Below, in pieces: positions 1-4,689 of a stretch of DNA of 7,123 bases. The translations under genes and the position numbers were made by a program. Position 1 is the stretch's first letter, and the number at the start of each line of letters is the position of its first letter. Origin of the DNA: JAFHCF01 sp048497495 (GTDB taxonomy: Bacteria; Pseudomonadota; Alphaproteobacteria; Rhizobiales; Ancalomicrobiaceae); contig JAFHCF010000131.1 of the NCBI GenBank assembly GCA_048497495.1, positions 1-7,123 of the forward strand. The letters are read 5' to 3'. The notes beneath the pieces were generated by a model. That model was not told the DNA's origin. It made no database searches and saw only the letters and a program-made list of their open reading frames with translations.

Positions 1-24
1 CGCCCGCTTCGACCGAAGCGGGCG
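1..24 (-). terminator. Perfect hairpin after the beta-helix gene
   Basis: Bases 1-10 and 15-24 are exact reverse complements (10 bp stem, mostly G/C, loop GACC at 11-14). The hairpin lies 62 bases past the stop of the minus-strand gene ending at 87, so it suits a Rho-independent terminator for that gene. The U-tract for this strand would fall outside the window, so the call is incomplete. Read on the plus strand it is followed by a modest T-rich stretch (about 27-38), so it could also end a plus-strand gene to the left, or act in both directions. Confidence 0.7.
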
Positions 25-86
25 CCGTTTCATTTTCTCCCGGCTCTTCTCTCGCGCCCCGCGCGATGTCGGCGAACCCGTCGAAA

Positions 87-1208
87 TCACTTCGACCGTT
101 CCGAGACCTCGCGATTGGCCTCGATGCGATTGCGCGATCCCATGTTGCGGATCATCAGCCCCGGCGAGCGATCGACGATGCGATTGCCCACCACGACATT
201 GCCGTCCGCCACGTCGGAATCGTCGAGGCTGCTGCCGAAGGGGTGCCCACGATCGAGAATGCAATACCAACGCAGGCCGGCGCGCGAGCCGAGCCAGATC
301 GCCGGATTGAGCCCGAGCGAGCTCTTGTAATAGAACTCGTTGCCCTCGATCGTGTTGCGCTGGGGGGCCTGGTGGCGCACCGTGCCGCCCTCCCCGCAGT
401 TGCGGTAGAGATAGATTCCGCCGTTGCCGAGCGCCGAGAAGCGATTGTCCTTGATCAGGTTGTCGGCCGAACCATCGAGCGCCACCTGCTCGCGCCGGCT
501 GGTGTCGGCGGCGATGGTGTTGCCGATGAGGCGGTTGTGGCCCGATTCGGCGTCGAGATAGATCGCCGGCCCGTCGGTGCGCCCGGTGATGCGGGACTCG
601 AGCAGGCTCACGCCGGTGACCCCGGGGGCGAGATAGAGCGGCGAGCGGCCGCCGCCGACGATGGTCAGATTGGTGAGCGTGATGTCGGTCGGCGCGGCGG
701 CCTGCGCCCGTTCGGTGTGGCCGGCGCGGAACGACGAGGCCTTGACCCCGGCGCTCTCGCCGTTGGGGCCGAGGCCGATCACCCGGACCGATCCGTCGAT
801 GCGGCAATTGGCGATGGTGATCGACCGCGGCCGATCCGCCGCCATCGCCTCGGGCGTCGCCCCGGTGGAGCGGATGACGATCATGTCACGCCCGCGATTG
901 ACCGACTTCGGCCCGCCGTCGATCCGTCCGCCGCCGCAGTCGAGACGCGCCCCGCTCGCCGCCTGGCCGGCGAAGACGATCTGCTTGGTGATCACGTCGG
1001 AGCGCGAGAGCTTCATCTCGCAGGCCAATTGCACCGACCGCGCCTTTTCGGTCGCCGGCGCCAACACCGCCGCGATCCGTTCCGGCCCGCAGGGCGCCGC
1101 CGAGGCGGAGGTGGTGGGGACGAGCCCGGCGGACGCGGTGAGCGCCAGAAGGGCGACACCGGCGCCGCTGCGCGCCGGGCAACGGAAGGTCTTCGCGATC
1201 GATGTCAT
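87..1208 (-). CDS. Exported right-handed parallel beta-helix protein
   Basis: The gene encodes 373 residues from ATG at 1208 to TGA at 87-89. The N-terminus is a Sec signal peptide: basic residues to about position 13, a hydrophobic core AGVALLALTASAGLV (16-30), and a likely cut after the small residues around 35-38. The rest is built of beta-helix rungs, with recurring N-x3-x-N units: NRLIGNTI (225-232), NLIKDNRF (250-257), NTIEGNEF (285-292), NVVVGNRI (337-344) and NRIEANRE (360-367). This is the PbH1/NosD-type pattern. Family members include polysaccharide lyases, epimerases and surface proteins, but I see no catalytic signature that fixes an enzyme activity. Several cysteines (40, 63, 91, 135, 271, 316) could form disulfides in the periplasm. 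An AGGA lies about 14 bases before the ATG, rather far, so translation signals are weak. The gene stands alone, with a hairpin at 1-24 downstream. Fold and export are confident; function is unknown. Confidence 0.85.
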   Translation of the reverse strand: MTSIAKTFRCPARSGAGVALLALTASAGLVPTTSASAAPCGPERIAAVLAPATEKARSVQLACEMKLSRSDVITKQIVFAGQAASGARLDCGGGRIDGGPKSVNRGRDMIVIRSTGATPEAMAADRPRSITIANCRIDGSVRVIGLGPNGESAGVKASSFRAGHTERAQAAAPTDITLTNLTIVGGGRSPLYLAPGVTGVSLLESRITGRTDGPAIYLDAESGHNRLIGNTIAADTSRREQVALDGSADNLIKDNRFSALGNGGIYLYRNCGEGGTVRHQAPQRNTIEGNEFYYKSSLGLNPAIWLGSRAGLRWYCILDRGHPFGSSLDDSDVADGNVVVGNRIVDRSPGLMIRNMGSRNRIEANREVSERSK

Positions 1209-1525
1209 GAGCAGTCGTGGTTCCTCGATGGACGGGCCGCGATGGGCCGGCTCGGAGATCGCCGCCGGCGGATGACGGCCGCGCCGCCCGAAGCGGCACG
1301 GCGGCCCGCCTCGGCGTCGGCGGACCCCAACCTAGCCCGATCGTGGTGAACGAAAGCTGACCGGAGGCGCCGGGCGCCGCCGACGCCCCGTTCGCGCGGG
1401 GATCCCGCCCCCGCCGCGCTACGGCGCGTCGCCGCTCCGCCGCCCTGCCTCGGTCGAGACGACCCGGCCCGCCTGCCGCCGATCGTCGCGCCGGCGCGAA
1501 TTCGATCGGCGCGCGCCGGGAGGTC
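1209..1525. other. GC-rich intergenic region, no gene seen
   Basis: This stretch separates the start of the minus-strand beta-helix gene from the plus-strand tRNA-Cys promoter. Open frames run through it on both strands, but their translations are arginine/alanine/proline-rich and match nothing I know, as expected from chance open frames at this GC content. A short hairpin, CCCCG (1386-1390) with CGGGG (1397-1401), is present without a T-tract. The promoter of the beta-helix gene must lie here, but I cannot pick a convincing -35/-10 pair. Confidence 0.5.
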
Positions 1526-1552
1526 TTGCCTATCCGACGGCGAGTGTTTAGA
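1526..1552 (+). promoter_or_regulatory. Possible sigma-70 promoter of tRNA-Cys
   Basis: TTGCCT (1526-1531) and TTTAGA (1547-1552) are separated by 15 bases. The -10 box is good, the spacing is short, and transcription would begin near 1559, about 9 bases before the tRNA. The position directly upstream of a stable RNA gene supports the call more than the boxes do. Confidence 0.45.
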
Positions 1553-1567
1553 GATCCCACCCCGTGA

Positions 1568-1641
1568 GGCCTCGTGGCGGAGTGGTTACGCAGCGGACTG
1601 CAAATCCGTGTACTCCGGTTCGAATCCGGACGAGGCCTCCA
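1568..1641 (+). tRNA. tRNA-Cys (anticodon GCA)
   Basis: The full cloverleaf can be folded by eye. The acceptor stem is GGCCTCG (1568-1574) with CGAGGCC (1631-1637). The D-arm is GCG/CGC (1577-1579, 1589-1591). The anticodon stem is GCGGA/TCCGT around the loop CTGCAAA, with GCA at 1600-1602. The T-arm is TCCGG/CCGGA with loop TTCGAAT. The discriminator is T at 1638, the expected U73 identity base of tRNA-Cys, and CCA is encoded at 1639-1641. The last 18 bases (1624-1641) recur exactly at 2723-2740, suggesting this gene served as an integration site. The gene itself is intact, as usual when an element restores the 3' end on insertion. No terminator hairpin follows directly, only a T/C-rich run at 1642-1660. 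Confidence 0.96.
1624..1641 (+). repeat. attL-like 18-base repeat in the tRNA-Cys 3' end
   Basis: ATCCGGACGAGGCCTCCA covers the 3' T-stem, acceptor stem, discriminator and CCA of tRNA-Cys. It is repeated without mismatch, in the same orientation, at 2723-2740. The 3' end of a tRNA gene is the classic core for tyrosine-recombinase integration, so I read this as the left end of a small integrated element. The repeat is seen; its att role is inferred. Confidence 0.72.
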
Positions 1642-1802
1642 TCTCCCCCTTTCTCTCCTGTGCATACGATGAAAAACCCGCAGAAATCCGCCATTTTGGC
1701 CGATCGCGGAGTGCTCTCGTTCGCGCTCATTCGCCCCGTTTGCAAAGCCTGTCGGGATGAGGCAAGGCAATCGCTCGAAGGGGTTCGGTTCGTGTTCGGC
1801 TT

Positions 1803-1848
1803 TGGGAAGCCCCCTCATCCGCCCCTTCGGGCACTGGCAGATCGGGGC
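1803..1848. repeat. Possible fragment of a dispersed intergenic repeat
   Basis: The stretch with CCCCCTCATCCGCCCCTTC (1810-1828), able to form a small GCCC/GGGC hairpin, resembles short dispersed repeats often seen between genes in Rhizobiales. I judge this from memory of sequence style and have only this one copy in view, so it is tentative. Confidence 0.25.
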
Positions 1849-1865
1849 CTTGTTTGAACGAAGAA

Positions 1866-1889
1866 CCCCGCCGAGGTGTCTCGACGGGG
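1866..1889 (-). terminator. Rho-independent terminator of hicAB
   Basis: CCCCG (1866-1870) pairs with CGGGG (1885-1889) and CGAG (1872-1875) with CTCG (1880-1883), with one C/A mismatch between them and loop GTGT. On the minus strand the stem is followed by TTCTTCGTTC, a T-rich tail. It begins 42 bases past the hicB stop, so it fits as the terminator of the hicA-hicB transcript. Confidence 0.8.
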
Positions 1890-1930
1890 CTGCGTGACAT
1901 CGCCGCGTAGGCTTGGGGATCGGCGACGGG

Positions 1931-2257
1931 TTAGGCGACTTCCTCCAACGCGGACGTGATCACGGCGTTGATCGACTTGTGCTGCCTCGCCGCTGCCGTC
2001 GCGAGGCGGCGGTGAAGGTCGGGCGGGATGCGCAAGGACAGAGTGCCGGAATACGGCCGTTCGGGCTCCCGGCCTTCCGACCGGCACCACTCGCGATAGT
2101 CCTCGATCGTGTCGACGAACGCCGCCTTCAACTCCGCAACGGTGCTCCCGGTGAAATGCAGCGTGGCGCGGGTGTTCACGACGACACCCGACAGAAGGCC
2201 GGTGTCCTCGTCGATCTCGATTTCGGCGATGTAACCATCATGCGTCATGGTGCTCAT
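1931..2257 (-). CDS. hicB: HicB-family antitoxin with ribbon-helix-helix domain
   Basis: The gene encodes 108 residues, ATG at 2257 to TAA at 1931-1933. Residues 6-60 look like the HicB N-terminal domain: an acidic two-strand start (GYIAEIEIDEDTG), then a Gly-rich turn, VNTRATLHFTG, and a helix ending DTIEDYREWC. Residues 70-106 look like an Arc/CopG-type ribbon-helix-helix, with strand GTLSLRIP, helix DLHRRLATAAARQ and then SINAVITSALEE. Known members bind and neutralise HicA and repress their own operon. The start overlaps the hicA stop as ATGA (2257-2254), implying translational coupling; a G-run at 2266-2270, inside the end of hicA, can serve as ribosome site. A second Met, codon 4 (2248), is an alternative start and gives a protein beginning MTHDGY. 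The gene ends the operon, before the terminator at 1866-1889. Confidence 0.92.
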   Translation of the reverse strand: MSTMTHDGYIAEIEIDEDTGLLSGVVVNTRATLHFTGSTVAELKAAFVDTIEDYREWCRSEGREPERPYSGTLSLRIPPDLHRRLATAAARQHKSINAVITSALEEVA

Positions 2258-2508
2258 GGCGTGACCCCCGCGCTTTCCAAGAACCGGCGAACCGCCTTCG
2301 ACGCTCCCTTGTCCGTCTCAGGCATCGGGTGGGGCCGGTGAAATACCGCATCCATCCCGCCCAGCCCGACACGAACGCGCGAACCACGTCCCTCTGATAT
2401 GGTCGCCCCCAAGGCGACGAACAACGCTTCGACGTCGCTCCACCGCACATCGGACTTGACCGGGTCCGCGAAGATCGCGTGAAACGTCTTGCGTGCCTTG
2501 CTGTTCAT
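2254..2508 (-). CDS. hicA: HicA-family mRNA interferase toxin
   Basis: From ATG at 2508 the gene gives 84 residues, MNSKARKT...AGVTP, ending in TGA at 2254-2256. It matches the short HicA-type toxins that pair with RHH-type HicB: an N-terminal helix (RKTFHAIFADP), a DVEALFVALGA helix, strands carrying GRGSRVRVGLGG (41-51) and DAVFHRPHP (53-61), and a C-terminal helix (AVRRFLESAG). HicA proteins have a dsRBD-like fold and cleave mRNA. The classical catalytic His in the GSH motif is Arg here (GSR, residues 42-44), while His57 and His60 sit on the next strand, so the active residue may differ. A GTG at 2523 could extend it by five residues, but a GAGG abuts that codon directly, and related proteins as I recall them begin MNSK. 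Toxin-first order and the 4-base overlap with hicB are typical of the system. Confidence 0.9.
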   Translation of the reverse strand: MNSKARKTFHAIFADPVKSDVRWSDVEALFVALGATISEGRGSRVRVGLGGMDAVFHRPHPMPETDKGASKAVRRFLESAGVTP

Positions 2509-2513
2509 GTCGA

Positions 2514-2543
2514 CTGATACCACACCTCGATACCGTCGTGCAA
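2514..2543 (-). promoter_or_regulatory. Possible hicAB promoter with GATACC operator repeat
   Basis: On the minus strand TTGCAC (2543-2538) and TATCAG (2519-2514) are 18 bases apart. Transcription would begin at or next to the A of the hicA ATG (2508), which would make the mRNA leaderless and explain the lack of a well-placed ribosome site. Two GATACC copies (plus strand 2516-2521 and 2529-2534, 13 bases apart) overlap the -10 box and the spacer. That is a plausible HicB autorepression site. The repeats are seen; the roles are inferred. Confidence 0.35.
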
Positions 2544-2722
2544 TCGCGGCCGGCGTTCGAACAACCGCCGAGTGGGGCGAAAATCATCGCACCTTCCGGG
2601 CCTGCCGCGACCGCGGAATGAACCCCGTTGTGAGAGACCAACGTTGTGAAAGGCACATCTCAAACTCATCGACCATGCGACATATAATCGATGTAAAACG
2701 CAAATCGCCTGACACGGCAACG
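2544..2722. other. Non-coding right part of the mini-island
   Basis: No gene is recognisable between hicA and the right att-like repeat. The part around 2655-2712 contains ACATATAATCGATGTAAAA and is plainly richer in A/T than the surroundings. An 8-base palindrome CAACGTTG lies at 2639-2646. This may be the residue of lost island genes or of recombinase arm-binding sites. Confidence 0.4.
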
Positions 2723-2740
2723 ATCCGGACGAGGCCTCCA
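2723..2740 (+). repeat. attR-like copy of the tRNA-Cys 3' end
   Basis: These 18 bases match tRNA-Cys 1624-1641 exactly, including the encoded CCA. The base before the match differs in register (CGATCC here, CGAATCC in the tRNA), so the identity ends sharply within the T-loop. There is no other tRNA structure around it, so it is a displaced tRNA end rather than a second tRNA gene. Confidence 0.72.
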
Positions 2741-2808
2741 AGACGCCCCCCATCGATGTGAGATCGGATCGACGCTCGGCTCGCGGGACGGCGTGCGATC
2801 GCGCGCGT

Positions 2809-3066
2809 TCAGCGCTTCTCGTCGTCCTTCGGCGCCTCGAAATGACCGAGGATGTCGGCGCTCCGGCCCTCGTAGCCGCGGCAGCCGGAAGGCGGACGCA
2901 GCACCACGGCGTTCTCGAACCAGATGCCGCCGGGCGACATCCAGCCATAGCTGATGCAGCGCGCCCGCAACGGGCAGATCCTGCAATCGCCGCGCTCGTC
3001 CGCCGCCGCGACCGGCGCGAAGCCGGAACGCGGGGCGCCGGCGCCCCTGTGGACGGATGATGCCAC
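2809..3066 (-). CDS. Possible small four-cysteine protein (Fe-S or Zn type)
   Basis: An open frame of 85 residues runs from GTG at 3066 to TGA at 2809-2811. An in-frame TGA two codons upstream of the GTG means no longer form exists in this frame. The core reads DCRICPLRARCISYGW, giving Cys28-x2-Cys31-x5-Cys37, then GGIWFENAVVLRPPSGC with Cys62, and an acidic/basic tail. The spacing C-x2-C-P-x-R-x2-C and the following G-I-W recall WhiB-type iron-sulfur proteins, but the fourth Cys is downstream here rather than upstream, so this is not a WhiB protein by layout. The cysteines could bind Zn or an Fe-S cluster. I do not recognise the family. No ribosome site is visible and the first 25 residues look unconserved, so the start is uncertain. 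It reads in the direction of cobU, 227 bases downstream of it. The downstream end lies 68 bases from the att-like repeat at 2740. Confidence 0.5.
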   Translation of the reverse strand: MASSVHRGAGAPRSGFAPVAAADERGDCRICPLRARCISYGWMSPGGIWFENAVVLRPPSGCRGYEGRSADILGHFEAPKDDEKR

Positions 3067-3209
3067 CGATCAGCACTTTCGCCGCGCCGACGAAGGGCAC
3101 GCGCTTCTCGTCGCCGATTCGACCGAACCCCGTCCCCCGAGACATCCTCGTGGGTCGCCGTTCCCGAACCTGCCGACATTGAACCACCGCGCCCGCGTTC
3201 GGAGAATCG

Positions 3210-3234
3210 GGAGCGCTCCCATCGGGAACGCTCC
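3210..3234 (-). terminator. Hairpin downstream of cobU
   Basis: Bases 3210-3220 pair with 3224-3234 over 11 bp (one G-T pair) around loop ATC. The left arm is part of a 12-base palindrome, GGGAGCGCTCCC (3209-3220). It begins 60 bases past the cobU stop. No T-run follows on either strand, so termination would be weak; it could also be an mRNA 3' stabiliser or a protein-binding palindrome. Confidence 0.4.
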
Positions 3235-3293
3235 TCATCGTCGAACACGTTACGACGACATGCCGCGCGGCCCGGCCACGGGATCGCCCGAAT

Positions 3294-3836
3294 TCACGCC
3301 CCCGGCGGCGATTTCAGGATCAGCGGCAGGCCGGCGGCGACCAGGGTGACCCGGGTCGCGACCGCCGCCACCCGCCGATTGAGACGCCCCTGAGCGTCGC
3401 GAAACCGCCGGGCGAGCGCGTTTTCCGGCACGATGCCGAGCCCGACCTCGTTGGAGACCAGGATCACCGGCCCGGCGAGCCGCCCCAGCGCGTCGACGAG
3501 GCGCTCGATCTCGGCCTCGACGTCGGCCTCGGCCATCATCTGATTGGAGAGCCAGAGCGTCAGGCAGTCGACCACCAGGACACGTCCCCCGCCGGCCTCT
3601 CGATCGAGCACGCCGGCGAGATCGCGCGGCGCCTCGATCGTCGTCCACCGACCGTCGCGCTCGGCCTTGTGGGCTTCGATGCGCGCCGCCATCTCGTCGT
3701 CGTGGGCCTGCGCCGTCGCCACCATCACCGGCTCGAGACCGCTCGCCTCGGCCCTCTCGAGCGCCAGCGCGGTCTTGCCCGAGCGGGCGCCGCCGAAGAC
3801 GAAATCGCGGAGCGGCGGGACGACGACGGACGGCAT
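3294..3836 (-). CDS. cobU: Bifunctional adenosylcobinamide kinase / guanylyltransferase
   Basis: The 180-residue protein phosphorylates adenosylcobinamide and then transfers GMP from GTP to give adenosylcobinamide-GDP, the substrate of cobalamin synthase in nucleotide-loop assembly; it is cytosolic. In aerobic-pathway bacteria the same protein is called CobP. The P-loop GGARSGKT is at 15-22. DDEMAARIEAHKAER (46-60) contains His56, at the position of the GMP-carrying histidine of Salmonella CobU. VDCLTLWLSNQMM (89-101) corresponds to the Walker B region, and the family signature SNEVGLGIVPENALARRFRD is at 128-147. Length is normal for the family. ATG at 3836 is preceded by a GGGAG ribosome site at a spacing of about 8 bases. 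No cobalamin riboswitch is apparent upstream, and the usual neighbours (cobS, cobT, cobC, cobD, cobQ) are not adjacent in the window. Only the CbiX-like gene at 6296, on the other strand, is also related to corrins. Confidence 0.95.
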   Translation of the reverse strand: MPSVVVPPLRDFVFGGARSGKTALALERAEASGLEPVMVATAQAHDDEMAARIEAHKAERDGRWTTIEAPRDLAGVLDREAGGGRVLVVDCLTLWLSNQMMAEADVEAEIERLVDALGRLAGPVILVSNEVGLGIVPENALARRFRDAQGRLNRRVAAVATRVTLVAAGLPLILKSPPGA

Positions 3837-4039
3837 GAGCTTGCTCCCGAGGCACGAAGAGGGACGGCGAGTGTCGCAGATTCGCCCGCGCCGGTCGCCC
3901 GCCCGCGCATCGTCGCGCCCCGACGACCCGATCGAGCCGCAGATCGACAGGCGCCCGGTTCGGCCCGGTTTTCAGCCCTCCGCGGCACTTCGGCCGGGTG
4001 TGGCGCCGGGGAAAGCGTCCGCGGCGGTGTCGAACGGGC

Positions 4040-4068
4040 TTGGCAAGCGGGGACGACCTTGATATAGA
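4040..4068 (+). promoter_or_regulatory. Sigma-70 promoter of tRNA-Asn
   Basis: TTGGCA (4040-4045) and TATAGA (4063-4068) are separated by exactly 17 bases, a near-consensus vegetative promoter. Transcription would begin near 4075, about 20 bases upstream of the tRNA. Confidence 0.75.
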
Positions 4069-4094
4069 CCGCGCCGCAACGCGCCTCGGCGTGT

Positions 4095-4170
4095 TCCGCG
4101 ATAGCTCAGTTGGTAGAGCGTTCGACTGTTAATCGAATGGTCGCAGGTTCGAGTCCTGCTCGCGGAGCCA
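4095..4170 (+). tRNA. tRNA-Asn (anticodon GTT)
   Basis: The cloverleaf folds completely. The acceptor is TCCGCGA (4095-4101) with TCGCGGA (4160-4166). The D-arm contains AGCTCAGTTGGTAGAGC. The anticodon stem TTCGA/TCGAA encloses the loop CTGTTAA with GTT at 4128-4130. The T-arm contains GGTTCGAGTCC. The discriminator is G at 4167, as expected for tRNA-Asn, and CCA is encoded at 4168-4170. It has a good promoter at 4040-4068 and a terminator starting 8 bases after the CCA, so it is a single-gene transcription unit. Confidence 0.97.
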
Positions 4171-4178
4171 GTTTCGCT

Positions 4179-4220
4179 CGAAGGGTCCGACGGTCACCGT
4201 CGGGCCCTTCGTTCGTTTCA
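4179..4220 (+). terminator. Terminator of tRNA-Asn, first repeat copy
   Basis: CGAAGGGTCCGACGG (4179-4193) pairs with CCGTCGGGCCCTTCG (4197-4211), a 15 bp stem with one G-T pair and loop TCA, followed by TTCGTTTC. The position directly after tRNA-Asn makes it the terminator of that gene. The left arm is extended upstream compared with the second copy. Confidence 0.85.
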
Positions 4221-4300
4221 GGGGAAGGTTAGGGGGTCCGACGGTCACCGTCGGACCCTTCGTTCGTTCGGGGAAAGGTTCGGGGGTCCGACGGTCACCG
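4183..4300 (+). repeat. Tandem repeat of the terminator, 2.3 copies of about 50 bases
   Basis: GGGTCCGACGGTCACCG begins at 4183, 4234 and 4284, periods of 51 and 50 bases. Copies one and two each contain a full hairpin, a TTCGTTCGTT tail and a linker like GGGGAAGGTT. Copy three stops at 4300, in the middle of the hairpin, where unrelated sequence begins, so its right arm is missing. The copies differ at only a few bases, pointing to recent duplication or slippage. Confidence 0.85.
4234..4269 (+). terminator. Second terminator copy after tRNA-Asn
   Basis: GGGTCCGACGG (4234-4244) pairs perfectly with CCGTCGGACCC (4248-4258) around TCA, followed by TTCGTTCGTTC. It is the second unit of the tandem repeat and would back up the first terminator. 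Confidence 0.7.
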
Positions 4301-4361
4301 CTCGATGTGCCTGGAGATCGTGCACGGCTCTGGGACGCCCCTTTGGTCGGCTTCCCTGCGC

Positions 4362-4400
4362 GATCCTTCGAGACGGGCCATCGGCCTCCTCAAAACGAGG
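4362..4400 (-). repeat. REP-like palindrome, copy A (reverse)
   Basis: The sequence contains CCTTCGAGACGGGCC (4365-4379), loop ATC, GGCCTCCTCA (4383-4392) and AACGAGG (4394-4400). GGCC/GGCC and GAG/CTC pair, with unpaired bases between them. On the minus strand it reads as a CTCGTT...TGAGGAGG...GTCTCGAAGGATC element, the same layout as copy B, and the type of short palindrome commonly dispersed between genes in Alphaproteobacteria. Confidence 0.6.
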
Positions 4401-4431
4401 GCTCGAGAAAACCCCTTCAGAACAAACGCCT

Positions 4432-4473
4432 CGTGCTGAGGAGCGCTCGAAGAGCGCGTCTCGAAGCATCACG
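4432..4473 (+). repeat. REP-like palindrome, copy B (forward)
   Basis: GAGGAGCGCTC (4438-4448), loop GAA, GAGCGCGTCTC (4452-4462) form a stem with one mismatch and one wobble pair. CGTG (4432-4435) and CACG (4470-4473) close the outer end. TGAGGAGC...GTCTCGAAGCATCA is the alphaproteobacterial REP-like style. It is in opposite orientation to copy A, about 31 bases away, so the two form a BIME-like inverted pair. Confidence 0.65.
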
Positions 4474-4622
4474 CGCGCCCCCTGCCCTCGTCGCGCCTCG
4501 CGTGGGCCGCATCGGATATCCACGGAGGTTCCGCGAGCGGAGAAGGAAGGTCTCGCGACGGCGACCTCGCTGCTTCCGACGGTGCAATTCACGTCGCGTG
4601 AACGCCCCCCGGCACGAACCGG
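4474..4622. other. Intergenic region with no recognised gene
   Basis: The whole gap between tRNA-Asn and the next gene (4171-4689) holds the tandem terminators, the two REP-like palindromes and this remainder. Open frames across it on both strands give arginine-rich sequences without family resemblance. I see no structured RNA. Confidence 0.5.
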
Positions 4623-4652
4623 TTGGCGTTGCGACCGCTCTCTCGCTACTGT
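4623..4652 (+). promoter_or_regulatory. Candidate promoter of the 4690 gene
   Basis: TTGGCG (4623-4628) and TACTGT (4647-4652) are 18 bases apart, giving a start near 4659 and a 5' leader of about 30 bases. The boxes are only fair matches, and this is the best pair in reach. Confidence 0.35.
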
Positions 4653-4689
4653 CGGCACTCGCGCGGTCGTCGCGCCGATCGGAGCCGTC

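Larger units (their letters stand above)
1642..2740. mobile_element. Putative 1.1 kb mini-island at tRNA-Cys carrying hicAB
   Basis: The segment is bounded by the 3' end of tRNA-Cys on the left and by an exact 18-base copy of that end on the right (2723-2740). Inside are only hicA, hicB, their terminator and non-coding DNA. The outer parts (about 1660-1800 and 2600-2720) contain A/T-rich runs unlike the flanks, consistent with foreign origin. Known tRNA-targeted islands normally carry an integrase next to one att site; none can be read here. It could be a decayed island reduced to its toxin-antitoxin module, or a non-autonomous cassette moved by an integrase encoded elsewhere. The repeat is observed; mobility is inferred. 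Confidence 0.6.

Noticed and set aside
66..1349. A 427-codon plus-strand open frame opposite the beta-helix gene
   Set aside because: Its composition is Ala/Arg/Asp-repetitive and it covers the reverse of a gene with signal peptide and repeated rungs; treated as a shadow.
886..1818. A 310-codon minus-strand frame running through the tRNA-Cys gene
   Set aside because: It crosses a tRNA and the beta-helix start and has an arginine-rich, featureless translation.
2509..2523. GTG at 2523 as the hicA start
   Set aside because: The GAGG that could serve as ribosome site touches the GTG directly, and related HicA proteins as I recall them begin at the MNSK methionine.
2666..3238. A frameshifted longer form of the small Cys protein, joining the MSRGTGFGRIGDEKRVPF segment to the CxxC segment
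   Set aside because: The upstream segment looked slightly protein-like, but the ATG there has no properly spaced ribosome site and I know no family joining the two parts; the evidence is too thin.
3837..4060. Cobalamin riboswitch upstream of cobU
   Set aside because: I searched by eye for the B12-box style motif and the GCTGCCCCCGCAACTG core on the minus strand and found neither.
4183..4300. CRISPR-like array
   Set aside because: There are only 2.3 copies, the spacers are nearly identical to each other, and the unit is a terminator hairpin with tail.
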